From contig CANRFA010000007.1 in NCBI GenBank assembly GCA_947629775.1, positions 1 through 64,000 of the forward strand: a DNA stretch of 64,000 bases. Reading direction: 5' to 3'. A program made the position numbers and the translations under genes. Positions 48,601 through 56,032 of the stretch are shown here, in pieces. The DNA is from an uncultured Oscillospiraceae bacterium (lineage in GTDB: Bacteria > Bacillota > Clostridia > Oscillospirales > Oscillospiraceae). The notes beneath the pieces were generated by a model. The model had not been told where the DNA came from, ran no database searches, and saw nothing but the letters and a program-made list of their open reading frames with translations. Numbering within the stretch: position 1 is the first letter of the stretch; each line of letters opens with the position of its first letter.

Positions 48601-51600
48601 CGGGCCAGGAGCATGCCGATGGGGCTGGCGGGACCCACCATGCGCTTCAGGCAGGTCTCCAGTCCCCGCAGAGAGATGGAACTGGTGGGAGCGGTTTTCA
48701 GAACATCCGCCAGCTTCTGCAGTTCCTGAATCTGCTGCTCCCTCTGGTCGTTGCCGGCCAGGTTGCTGAGAATGGCGGGGGAGAAGCCAAGGCCGTCGTT
48801 CAGGAAAGAGATGTCTTTCAGGGTGCCGCCCAGCAGTCCGAGCAGCTGGTGCAGACCGGCGCTGGTGTCGGGGCTGACGGCCATCTGGGCGCTGTTGTAC
48901 AGTTTGTGGTCGTAGGCATCGGTGGGGAACGCCATGGCCCACAGAAGATTGGAAAGGACCATGGTCTGTTCCAGACGCTGGAAGCGGGGATTCATTCCGG
49001 CCAGGGCGCTCTGCTGATCGTTGATGGAGGCGCTGGAGTATGTGTAGATTCCGTTCGGGACGCGGATGCTCTGCCGGAAGATGTGATAGAAGTGCTCGCA
49101 GGGAGCGGCGTCTTCGCCGGGCATCCTGGCCAGCACCTCCGCCATGGCGGCGGCCTCCGGCAGGTGGTCTTCGGCGATCAGAAGCACGGTCAGCTCCAGG
49201 AGCTGGTCCGGCTGCGGGGGGAGTTCCTGCTCCAGCAGCTTGCCGGCGAAGTCCCGGGAAGAGAGTTTCTCCGGTTCGGGAACCGGTTCCGGCTCCGGGA
49301 TCGGGGGTGCGGACTCCTCAACCGGCTTGGGAGCCGGCCGGGACGCGGGCTTTTTCGCGGGAGGCGCGGGTTTCGCCTCGGAGACCGCGGGCGGCTCTGC
49401 GGCAGGCTTCTCCGGGGCGGCTGCCGGTTTTTCCGGTTCGGGAACCGAAGCCCGCGTTTCGGAGTTGTCTCCGCCGGTGTCCGGCTCTTCCGGGTGGCTG
49501 TCCTGGGGGGATTCTTCGCCGGACGCTTCGTCCTCTTCGCCTTCGTCCTCTTCTTCCGGTTCGAAGCCGGGCAGGGACACCTGATCGCTGTCTGTGCCGG
49601 CGGGGCCGGCCGCGGCGGGACCGGATTCCTCGGGCGCTTCCTGCGCTTCAGGTTGCGCGAGGGGTTCGGTGTTGTTGGACGGCTCCAGGTTCAGACCGAA
49701 GAAGTGGCGAAACAGTTCCGTCTCCAGACTGTCCTCAGGCCAGGGTAGCGGGCTCTTTTCCCCCTCCCACTGCAGACGGCGGATGGGGAACCAGTTTTTG
49801 CCTCTCCAGAGGAAGACGCCGCTGGCGGGCTGGAAGCCGTAGAGTGTGAATCTGGGTTTTTCGGGGATTCTGGGAAGGGACCAGCCCATATAGACGGACG
49901 GCCCGGTGGCAGATGCGACGTCTTCGGGGGTAAAGCATACGGTGCAGGTGATGGGACGGGCGCTTGTGGGTACGTCGACCAGGTAATGGTCCTTCACCCA
50001 GGTCAGTGTCTGGAGAATGGAATGGGGGACCGTCCGGCTGCTTTCCCGGGGAGTGGCGGTAATATGCATCACGAAGAGCATGTAGAAGGCGAGAAGCCTG
50101 GTGTGTTCGGCTTCCTGCAGCAGGAAGGCCTCGGTCATGCCAGGCTTCGCTTCGAAGCGGCGATGTCCCGCCTGCATGGTGGTGATGCGGGTCAGATCCC
50201 GGAGGGTAGAGGGAAACTGAAGAGAACTGATGGTGAACCCGGACAGGCTGTAGAAAGGAAGCCGGCCTTTGGAGATATGACGGCAGACGAACCCGGCGGC
50301 AGTCAGACTGTCCAGCGTTGAGCGGACACCGGGAACAAAGTCAGCGTTCTTCTGCCCTTTCTGGAAGGCCAGCATGTAGCTGAAGGTTGCCAGGGTTTCC
50401 TCATCGGCCGGGGAAATATCGGTCAGGAGCATCAGAATGCCGCAGGACAGAGCGGGCATGCGCCGCAGCCTGTCACGGAACCGGCCGGATACGCTGGGGG
50501 AGTCGGAAGGAGAGGAGGGAGGGGTGGAGATGACGGGCTTGTCGTTGGCGGCTTTCCTGTGCCCTTTGGGGACGGGTTCCGGGGACGCGGTGTCTGTTCC
50601 GGGAGCGCTGCCTTCGGAATTTTCCTGCTCGGAGGGGCCGCTCGGAGAGGCCGCAACGGTGGCTTCCGGGGTGGAAACATGGGAGACAGCCTGTTCGATG
50701 GTATGGGAAGCCGCGCCGGGTTCCGTCGCGGCCTCGGAGGGAGTTTCCGGTGTCTCTTCCCCGGCGGGCGTTTCCGGTTCCGGAGATTCCGGCGCCATCG
50801 AAGCGGGTTCGGAAGATTCTTCCGGTTCGGAAACTTCGGGAACGGCGGGCGCAGATACGTCTGCGGCGGGTTCGGAGGTTTCTTCCACGATGGAATCTTC
50901 GGGAGCGGGTTCCTGTTCCCCCTGCGCGGGAGATTCTTCTCCGGCTTCCGGAGCTTCTTCCGCGACCGGGGCTTCAGAAAAGAGAGAAGACGGGGCCGCC
51001 TCGACAGGCGGTTCGGGCGCGGGATGTTCGGCGGAGGGCAGTGTCTCTTCCGTCTCCGGGGCAGGCTCCTCCGGCAGCGCTTCCACAGGCTGCTCCGCTT
51101 CGGGTTCTTCTGTGGCAGAGGGGGTGGCCTGTTCGGGCTCGGGTTCTTCTGTGGCAGAGGGGGTGGCCTGTTCGGGTTCGGATTCTTCTACGGCGGGCGC
51201 AGCTGTGTCTGTGGCGGGCTCCGCCTGACTGGCAGGAGCGGCAGGAGCGGCAGAAACGGAAGCTTCCATCCGGGGTTCCGCGGGAGCCGTCGGAGCATCG
51301 GCGGGGGCTGTCACGACATCTCCGGAGGCAGCGGACTTCTCGGAGCCCCAGGCGGCGTGGAAATCGGCGGCCAGTTCTTCAATGGCGGGGAGATTGCGGA
51401 CGACGTCCCAGCCGGGGACAGTGGGCGCAGCGATCTTTTCTCCGGGGAGGGAGAGCCTGCTGTCCAGAAGAGCGAACGCGATCTGATAGCCGAGGTCCTG
51501 CTTCAGGCGTTTCTCGTCCTCGGGTCTGGGACGGCCCTTGCGGATCCATAAGATGAGGGCGGCGCAGGCGTCCAGCCCGCCTGTGCGGCCTTTGCTGAAA

Positions 51601-51986
51601 AGTTCCGTTTCGCTGCAGGCGGCCAGCTCCTGCTGCCTGGCCTGGAGCGCTTCGGCGTACTCCTCGTCCGAGCACCGGACGGCAAGAAAGGTGGAGGCGA
51701 TGGCGCGGAAGATGTTTCCTCTGTCCGCCTGGCGGGCCTGAGCCTGGCGCAGTTCTTCGAGACTGGCAATGTAAGAGTAATCCACATCGTCAATGCCGGA
51801 CTCCTGCAGCCCGCGGATGCCTGTGGTTCGTATTGCGGACAGATTGTCCAGTATCTGCAGAACGTTGTAGTTCTCATTGTCGGTGGGGAATTCCTGGTGT
51901 TCAATCTTTTTCAGCAGCTGACAGAGCAGCTGTTGTGCCTGTTCAAACTGTGTACTGACAGGTTCCAAATGTTTCACCTTCTTCAT
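45627..51986 (-). CDS. Giant P-loop ATPase with disordered acidic regions (STAND/AAA-like)
   Basis: 2,119 residues if started at ATG 51986. TTG 51968, preceded by AAGAAGGTGA, is a better-placed start and costs six residues. Layout: helical N-terminal domain to about 215; Pro/Glu/Ala/Ser-rich disordered stretch about 215-470 with a duplicated 13-residue unit; a winged-helix-like block about 490-700; second acidic stretch about 760-910; a long helical region about 920-1560; then an ATPase domain beginning FIGRTSEMNQLC, with Walker A GGRQLGKTALL (Lys1766), Walker B LCIFVDESDHL (Asp1844-Glu1845) and sensor-like FVFAGTHNVAA. The C-terminus has a winged-helix region ending YRFQQRDFLSYIG. This is like STAND/AAA conflict ATPases. 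The HEPN-motif gene follows with overlap. I recognise no named family over the full length. Confidence 0.85.
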   Translation of the reverse strand: MKKVKHLEPVSTQFEQAQQLLCQLLKKIEHQEFPTDNENYNVLQILDNLSAIRTTGIRGLQESGIDDVDYSYIASLEELRQAQARQADRGNIFRAIASTFLAVRCSDEEYAEALQARQQELAACSETELFSKGRTGGLDACAALILWIRKGRPRPEDEKRLKQDLGYQIAFALLDSRLSLPGEKIAAPTVPGWDVVRNLPAIEELAADFHAAWGSEKSAASGDVVTAPADAPTAPAEPRMEASVSAAPAAPASQAEPATDTAAPAVEESEPEQATPSATEEPEPEQATPSATEEPEAEQPVEALPEEPAPETEETLPSAEHPAPEPPVEAAPSSLFSEAPVAEEAPEAGEESPAQGEQEPAPEDSIVEETSEPAADVSAPAVPEVSEPEESSEPASMAPESPEPETPAGEETPETPSEAATEPGAASHTIEQAVSHVSTPEATVAASPSGPSEQENSEGSAPGTDTASPEPVPKGHRKAANDKPVISTPPSSPSDSPSVSGRFRDRLRRMPALSCGILMLLTDISPADEETLATFSYMLAFQKGQKNADFVPGVRSTLDSLTAAGFVCRHISKGRLPFYSLSGFTISSLQFPSTLRDLTRITTMQAGHRRFEAKPGMTEAFLLQEAEHTRLLAFYMLFVMHITATPRESSRTVPHSILQTLTWVKDHYLVDVPTSARPITCTVCFTPEDVASATGPSVYMGWSLPRIPEKPRFTLYGFQPASGVFLWRGKNWFPIRRLQWEGEKSPLPWPEDSLETELFRHFFGLNLEPSNNTEPLAQPEAQEAPEESGPAAAGPAGTDSDQVSLPGFEPEEEDEGEEDEASGEESPQDSHPEEPDTGGDNSETRASVPEPEKPAAAPEKPAAEPPAVSEAKPAPPAKKPASRPAPKPVEESAPPIPEPEPVPEPEKLSSRDFAGKLLEQELPPQPDQLLELTVLLIAEDHLPEAAAMAEVLARMPGEDAAPCEHFYHIFRQSIRVPNGIYTYSSASINDQQSALAGMNPRFQRLEQTMVLSNLLWAMAFPTDAYDHKLYNSAQMAVSPDTSAGLHQLLGLLGGTLKDISFLNDGLGFSPAILSNLAGNDQREQQIQELQKLADVLKTAPTSSISLRGLETCLKRMVGPASPIGMLLARVSANDVANCQAISRQLEEELGMVELTLDERLEAYIDRSWTELRQDDASVKVKRLSNDTPARRVCKKALSERVDVIRRWVELVSDAQVSNFSQYKDRYARLLNQTRALLTDLLNEEIQSPDPCTQAGNVILHHTLQQMLRVLNGESGPEYRNFWFPLCLTPELILNETGENQIIPDLYHLRGLEPWTFLLRAVASGRDDPSVILTQIENYESARWYRNYGTQALILAETGANQPDSSIGIQNAERAARLEVDNFRSEARLNRAYGKIREQTMETAFTVLDMVQELFFRSSNFASFSLFLSRLDTLLDRDIQEQTAFYERQYASLAADERYAGLPLLQSIRKVLDNQNFTTADSCINQLQSGVTELPVSERALDQQEDFLGQFLSLEKGYYQECRAHEADKPSNWGEHSLESLGQEYRHWSSSNERRKGLAWLDAWPARKNMKNTRLRIQELLNGLGFHVNSVLLNDTRLRSPAEVYEVSAERTPGSLKDYPHPIFKFGTDLEDPFYLVFLPNCKGESALISLMDNDAAPNGPTIVLMDGSLTATARHTVATTFKQNTARQYPFLFIDRVLLLYLASLDEGDRMRALLRCTLPYTFEQLYSNGVGAIPDEMFIGRTSEMNQLCSLQGPNLVFGGRQLGKTALLTRASKIIHDPANGDYSFVVDVKDSGVESLLEEVNHALYRMHLLSNPCHTIEDLCEALLTLFEENRFRRLCIFVDESDHLFEEFMAGNFTAIRPIVNLRDQTRHHVKFVFAGTHNVAAMDTAEKGNSNLMHIKSSLCIGPMSVSDATRLIRMPLAYLGFDIGDSQIELILSNTNNYPGLIQAFCRALVTSVCRDYSTYYSDVIPGSNPPYSITDEQMRAVFREQDIRKEIGIRIMSTIRLNRRYRIISCMLAQMTYEDRDRGTSRLFGYSARDLKEYNRQELNLSLLNGMSENNLTVLLDEMVRMNILWKNDETGEYRFQQRDFLSYIGTSEYVLEVLLADGEEAGHDAG
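51102..51179. repeat. Intragenic tandem repeat, 39 bp x 2
   Basis: Two nearly identical 39-bp units (51102-51140 and 51141-51179) encode 13 residues each (ATPSATEEPEPEQ type) in the acidic disordered stretch of the giant ATPase; a degenerate third unit follows. The unit length keeps the frame, so copy number can change without breaking the gene. Confidence 0.75.
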
Positions 51987-52175
51987 GAGTCGATAGGGCG
52001 CAGCATCCGGGGGCGTCGGCGAAGCCGGGGCGGCGGCGGGGCCTGCCCCGAGGAGGGGGAGGCGGCTGCGCAAATGTACTTCAATATTACAACAGAAGCG
52101 GGAGAAAGGCAACTGTCACTTTCTGTTTTCCCGCCTCCTCTCCGGCGCCGGAAGACCGGCGGGGGAAGAGGGGAG

Positions 52176-52826
52176 TCAGAGAAGCCCCTCGCGGATGGCG
52201 GCGGCGGCCGCGCCCAGGTCCGGGAAGCAGGCGTCATAGCAGCGGGCGATCTCCTCGTCCGGGGCGTAGAGATCCGGGATCATGATGGTGCGGCACCCCG
52301 CCGCATGGCCGGCCCGGACGCCGTTGAAGCTGTCCTCGAAGACGTAGCAGTCCGAAGGGGCCAGCCCCAGTCTGGCGGCGGCGGTGAGGAAGGCCTCAGG
52401 ATCCGGCTTGCAGCGGGTCAGGTCCTCCCGGCAGATCACGTCCTCGAAGAAGGGCAGCAGCCCGGCCCGCTCCAGATTGCTCACCACCCGGCGCCGATGG
52501 GAACTGCTGGCCACCGCCATGCGGACGCCATGCTCCTGAAAGAGCCCGAGAATGACCCGCAGGCCGGGCTTTTTCACCAGCTCCTTCTCCTGCAGGTCGT
52601 AGCTGATGGCATACGTCAGGTCGATATAGGCCTGGGCGTCAATCTCCGGCAGCCAGGCGTGAACGGTCCGCGTCAGGGCCTCTCCGTTGGAACCGGTTAC
52701 GGCGGCGTGAAATCCCTTCGGCATGACGAACCCCATGCGCTCCGCGGCCATGTTCCAGGCCCGTATGAACTGCACTTCCGTATCGAAGATAAGACCATCC
52801 TGGTCGAAAACAGCACCATGCAGCAT
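52176..52826 (-). CDS. HAD-superfamily phosphatase (beta-phosphoglucomutase-like)
   Basis: 216 residues of HAD subfamily I. Motif 1 is AVFDQDGLIFDTE with the nucleophile Asp and the second Asp; motif 2 is VASSSHRRRV; the motif 3 Lys is in LTRCKPDPEAFL; motif 4 is CYVFEDSFNGVRAGHAAGC. A helical cap follows motif 1. Relatives dephosphorylate sugar phosphates or act as beta-phosphoglucomutase. The start at 52826 follows GGAGG. It diverges from the FadR-type regulator at 53144, which may control it. Confidence 0.9.
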   Translation of the reverse strand: MLHGAVFDQDGLIFDTEVQFIRAWNMAAERMGFVMPKGFHAAVTGSNGEALTRTVHAWLPEIDAQAYIDLTYAISYDLQEKELVKKPGLRVILGLFQEHGVRMAVASSSHRRRVVSNLERAGLLPFFEDVICREDLTRCKPDPEAFLTAAARLGLAPSDCYVFEDSFNGVRAGHAAGCRTIMIPDLYAPDEEIARCYDACFPDLGAAAAAIREGLL

Positions 52827-53016
52827 CTGGATGCCTCCATTGTTGTCAGTTATCCTCTGTCCCGGCGGGACAGGGCCGTTACCAGAATAGCACATGCCCG
52901 GGGAAAAATCTACCCGTTCTTTCCGGAAGAAACTGCCGGGACAGGAGCGGGACTCTGGAGACCGATGGGAGAGAGCGGTCCGGTCGGAAAACCCGGGGAG
53001 GCGTCGGGGGAAATCC

Positions 53017-53045
53017 TTGCAATCCGGTGTGTGGGAGCTTATAAT
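53017..53045 (+). promoter_or_regulatory. Promoter of the FadR-type regulator gene
   Basis: TTGCAA (53017-53022), 17-bp spacer, TATAAT (53040-53045), about 100 bases before the start codon. Confidence 0.7.
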
Positions 53046-53143
53046 ACCAGGAAAGGTCTGCACTCCGAAGCGGAAACGGGCCGGCGGAGCGGGATGGAAC
53101 ATCGGATCCGACGATACGGAAAGCGGAAAGGCAGTGATGCAGG

Positions 53144-53827
53144 ATGGAGAAGCTGGAGCGTTCCTCCGTGGTGGAGCGGGTGATCCATTCCCTGACGGAG
53201 GCGATCGTCAGCGGGGAGATCGGCCCGGGAGACCGGATTCCCACGGAGAGCGAGCTGGTGGAGAACCTGGGCGTGGCCCGCAACTCGATCCGCGAAGCGA
53301 TCAAGATTCTCTGCTATCTGGGCGTGCTGGAGATCCGCCGGGCGGACGGCACCTATGTCTGCGACGGCTTTACCGGCCAGATGCTGAATCCCCTGCTCTA
53401 CGGCGTTCTGCTCGGCCGGCAGAATATGGAGGAGTTGTCCGAACTGCGGGCGATTCTGGAGAGCGGGCTGGCGCGCCTGGCGGCGGAGAACATGTCCGAA
53501 TGGGATATGGAGCCTCTTCGGGACCTGTGCGCGCAGCTGCGCGGCGCCGCATTGGCGGAGCAGACCGAGGCGGAGAAGGTGGATCGGATCTACCAGAGTC
53601 TGCACGACGCCATCGGGCAGCTGAGCGGCAACGGGATGGCCGGCCGGATTGAGGGATATATCCGGAAGATTACCACGGTGCCGCGCCAGAAGGCGCTGGA
53701 GGATCTGCTGGCGGAAGGCCGGGGAGAAGCGTTCTGCCAGGCGCAGGAACGTCTGTTGGAGCTGAAGCAGATCCGGACGGAGGATCTGTACCGGGTTGTA
53801 AGGGAGACCTTTGTGGGAGGCCTGTAG
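53144..53827 (+). CDS. FadR/GntR-family transcriptional regulator (FCD domain)
   Basis: 227 residues. The N-terminal GntR winged helix is clear (VVERVIHSLTEAIVSGEIGPGDRIPTESELVENLGVARNSIREAIKILCYLGVLEIRRADGTYV). The rest is an all-helical FCD effector domain (ELSELRAILESGLARLAAENMSE, HDAIGQLSGNGMAGRI) with a probable metal-binding His. Such regulators respond to small carboxylates or sugar acids. The ribosome site is weak (AAAGG about twelve bases upstream). It sits between two HAD genes, one divergent and one convergent; the target is unknown. Confidence 0.9.
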   Translation: MEKLERSSVVERVIHSLTEAIVSGEIGPGDRIPTESELVENLGVARNSIREAIKILCYLGVLEIRRADGTYVCDGFTGQMLNPLLYGVLLGRQNMEELSELRAILESGLARLAAENMSEWDMEPLRDLCAQLRGAALAEQTEAEKVDRIYQSLHDAIGQLSGNGMAGRIEGYIRKITTVPRQKALEDLLAEGRGEAFCQAQERLLELKQIRTEDLYRVVRETFVGGL

Positions 53828-53873
53828 CCCACATGGAATGAGCCTGCTCCGGGCAGAAAACAGAACAGTTGGA

Positions 53874-53900
53874 CAGGGGACGGCCTGAGGCCGTCCCCTG
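53874..53900. terminator. Hairpin shared by the FadR-type and HAD genes
   Basis: Arms CAGGGGACGGCC and GGCCGTCCCCTG with a three-base loop between two convergent genes. Neither side has a strong T-run, so termination is probably aided by the high stem stability. Confidence 0.55.
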
Positions 53901-53922
53901 GCTGATTCAGGGGTCCGGACCG

Positions 53923-54582
53923 TCAGACCAGCAGGGGGAGGACCTCAAAGAGGGAAGAGACGGCCCGGATCCCCTCCGGAACCGGCTTCCCCTCCCGGTT
54001 GAGCCAGATGCCGGAGATGCCGGCAGAGGCGGCACCCCGCAGGTCGCTGGTCAGGGAATCTCCGATGTGTATCACGTCCTCCGGGGCCAGGCCTGCCTGA
54101 CGCAGAGCGTGGCGGAACAATTCCGGATGGGGCTTGGCGTATCGGGCCTGCTGGCTGGTGACGAGGCCGGCGCAGGGCAGGTCATGGTGGCGGACACAGG
54201 CGCGGGCATAGGCGTCGTCGCTGTTCGTTACGAACCAGACCGGCAGGCTGACCCGGGCCAGAAAGTCCTTCGTATCCGGGTAAATCGGCGGGGAACCCCA
54301 GTGGATCTCCATCTGCTCCAGCAGCTGCGCGGGGTCGCAGTCCGCCTGGAAGTGCCGGACCAGAACCCGGAAGCTTTCCAGGGCCAGATCGTGCTGGGAG
54401 CGCCAGTCCGGTCCGTTGGCTCCGGCCAGGCGGGTATTGTAGTCCGCCCACCACACCTGCAGTACTTCCCTGACGGATGAGGCGGTGCCGTTCTGACAGA
54501 CCGAACGGCAGACGTCGAGGGCGATGGGCCCCATCTCCTGGACGGCGGTGCCGTACAGGTCCAGAAAAAGAGCGCGAAGCAT
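53923..54582 (-). CDS. HAD-superfamily hydrolase
   Basis: 219 residues. Motif 1 is ALFLDLYGTAVQ (DxYGT, as in many HAD hydrolases), motif 2 is VWFVTNSDDAYA, the motif 3 Lys is in ARYAKPHPELFRHAL and motif 4 is VIHIGDSLTSDLRGAASAG. It is probably a small-molecule phosphatase. ATG 54582 is preferred; a TTG at 54594 is also in frame. The upstream ROK gene ends only 17 bases before, so both are in one transcript and the substrate may be linked to the xylB pathway. Confidence 0.88.
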   Translation of the reverse strand: MLRALFLDLYGTAVQEMGPIALDVCRSVCQNGTASSVREVLQVWWADYNTRLAGANGPDWRSQHDLALESFRVLVRHFQADCDPAQLLEQMEIHWGSPPIYPDTKDFLARVSLPVWFVTNSDDAYARACVRHHDLPCAGLVTSQQARYAKPHPELFRHALRQAGLAPEDVIHIGDSLTSDLRGAASAGISGIWLNREGKPVPEGIRAVSSLFEVLPLLV

Positions 54583-54598
54583 AAGGTACCACAACCTT

Positions 54599-55726
54599 TC
54601 AGACGGTGTCCAGGAACTGCTGAAGAAAGGGAACGGCGGCGCCCAGGGAGACGGTGTGCCGGCGCAGCGTGCTCAGCTGCAGGTAGTCCGCGCTGCCTTC
54701 GAAGGGATCCAGGGCGGCGACGTATTCCCTCAACCGGGGCAGGAAAGGAGGCAGGTACTGGGAGAGCACTCCGCCCAGCACCACGTCGCAGTCCAGGGCC
54801 ATGCGGATGTTGCTGATCCCGACGGCGAGGTGGCGAAGCATATCGTACCAGAGCAGCTCGTGTTCCGGGCTGTGGAGCCGGACTTTTTCAAAGAAGACGT
54901 CCAGGGAGAGGCCGGTCTCCTCTTCGATGCGCCGGGTGGAGCAGAAGGCTTCCAGGCAGCCCAGGCGTCCGCAACGGCAGCGGCGCCCGCCGGGTTCCAC
55001 GCACATGTGCCCGAACTCTCCGCTGCGCCGGTTGTCCCCCAGGTAGGGAGTTCCGCCGGCGAGAATGGCCCCGCCTACCCCGTTTTCCAGGGAGAGGTAG
55101 GCCATGTTTCTGCGGGTCTGGCGGACAAAGCACTCCGCCAGCCCCCCGCTGCTGCTGTCGTTGGCCACCTGGGTGGGATAGGGGATGGGAGATGTCAGAT
55201 CGTCCAGGGAGAGGTTGCGGAAGGAGAGCGTGGGGGCGAGGACCACGCGCCGGGCCTCGGCGTCCAGGACGGCGGGCAGGGCGATGCCCACTCCCAGCAG
55301 ACGCTCTCGCTCCAGACCGGCGCTCTCCAGGAAGGCCTCCAGTTCCCGGGCCAGCAGAGGCCCCAGTTCCGAAAAGGGAAGAGAAGAGTCCAGCGGAATG
55401 CGCGCGTGGGCCAGCTCGGAGAGGCGGAGATCCACCGCGGAGAGACGCAGCCGGTCCTCCGTCAGCGAGACCCCGATGGCGAAGCGGGCATCCGGGACAA
55501 TCTCCAGCCCCTGGGGCCGGCGGCCCCGGGAGGCCTTCTGCTCGCCGGAGGTCCGGATCAGCCCCAGTTCCATGAGTTCGGACAGGGCCTGGTAGACCGT
55601 GGGCAGACTGAGCCCCAGATCCTCAGAGATCCTCTGCCGGGAGCAGAAGCCGGTGGTCCGGTAGAGGTATCCGTAGATGTCCGTCCGGGACGGACGCCGT
55701 TCCGGCACGGTGCCTGCTGCTTCCAT
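54599..55726 (-). CDS. ROK-family transcriptional repressor (XylR type)
   Basis: 375 residues. An N-terminal winged helix (TDIYGYLYRTTGFCSRQRISEDLGLSLPTVYQALSELMELGLI) precedes a ROK sensor domain with the zinc motif CRCGRLGCLEAFCS, GVGIALPAVLDAEARRVV and LENGVGGAILAGG. The start at 55726 follows AAGGAGG. It diverges from xylB, and the 306-bp shared region has a 23-bp palindrome on the xylB promoter plus a half-site near its own gene. It is most likely the repressor of the xylB operon, relieved by a sugar. Confidence 0.9.
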   Translation of the reverse strand: MEAAGTVPERRPSRTDIYGYLYRTTGFCSRQRISEDLGLSLPTVYQALSELMELGLIRTSGEQKASRGRRPQGLEIVPDARFAIGVSLTEDRLRLSAVDLRLSELAHARIPLDSSLPFSELGPLLARELEAFLESAGLERERLLGVGIALPAVLDAEARRVVLAPTLSFRNLSLDDLTSPIPYPTQVANDSSSGGLAECFVRQTRRNMAYLSLENGVGGAILAGGTPYLGDNRRSGEFGHMCVEPGGRRCRCGRLGCLEAFCSTRRIEEETGLSLDVFFEKVRLHSPEHELLWYDMLRHLAVGISNIRMALDCDVVLGGVLSQYLPPFLPRLREYVAALDPFEGSADYLQLSTLRRHTVSLGAAVPFLQQFLDTV

Positions 55727-55842
55727 AAGAACGCCTCCTTGCCGCGTGGAGAATCGGGATGCTCCCATTGTACCACATCTGCGATGGCCGTCAATGCCGA
55801 TTTTTGGCGGAAGGCGGGAAGTACGGCAGGTAAGAGAAAGAG

Positions 55843-55853
55843 GCTTTATAAAA
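55843..55853. promoter_or_regulatory. ROK operator half-site
   Basis: GCTTTATAAAA, identical to one arm of the palindrome at 55950-55972 and about 100 bp away, on the ROK-gene side of the intergenic region. The spacing would allow looping and autoregulation. Confidence 0.6.
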
Positions 55854-55944
55854 ACGGGGAAGCGCGTTCTTCGTCAACTTCCACAAAACCGGGCGCTCTC
55901 TTTGTGCAGAATGGAGAAACTGGGGACGGCATCCAGAAAACCGG

Positions 55945-55973
55945 TTGACTTTTATAAAGCAGCTTTATAAAAT
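55945..55973 (+). promoter_or_regulatory. xylB operon promoter overlapped by a perfect 23-bp palindrome
   Basis: TTGACT (55945-55950), 17-bp spacer, TAAAAT (55968-55973). A perfect dyad at 55950-55972 has arms TTTTATAAAGC and GCTTTATAAAA around a central A. It covers the spacer and part of the -10, so a bound protein would block RNA polymerase. Confidence 0.8.
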
Positions 55974-56032
55974 AGAGAGGACAGGAGCGCCCGCTCCTGA
56001 TCTCTGCCCAAGGGCACAGGAGGAGGCTGGCC

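Noticed and set aside
45540..49748. A 1,400-codon open frame on the plus strand opposite the giant ATPase gene
   Set aside because: It is a mirror frame of GC-rich coding DNA, Gly/Val/Asp-rich, without ribosome site or family motifs; the minus strand holds Walker motifs and codon bias.
51102..51220. Possible CRISPR-like or satellite array
   Set aside because: Only two to three contiguous 39-bp units with no spacers, in frame within a protein-coding disordered region.
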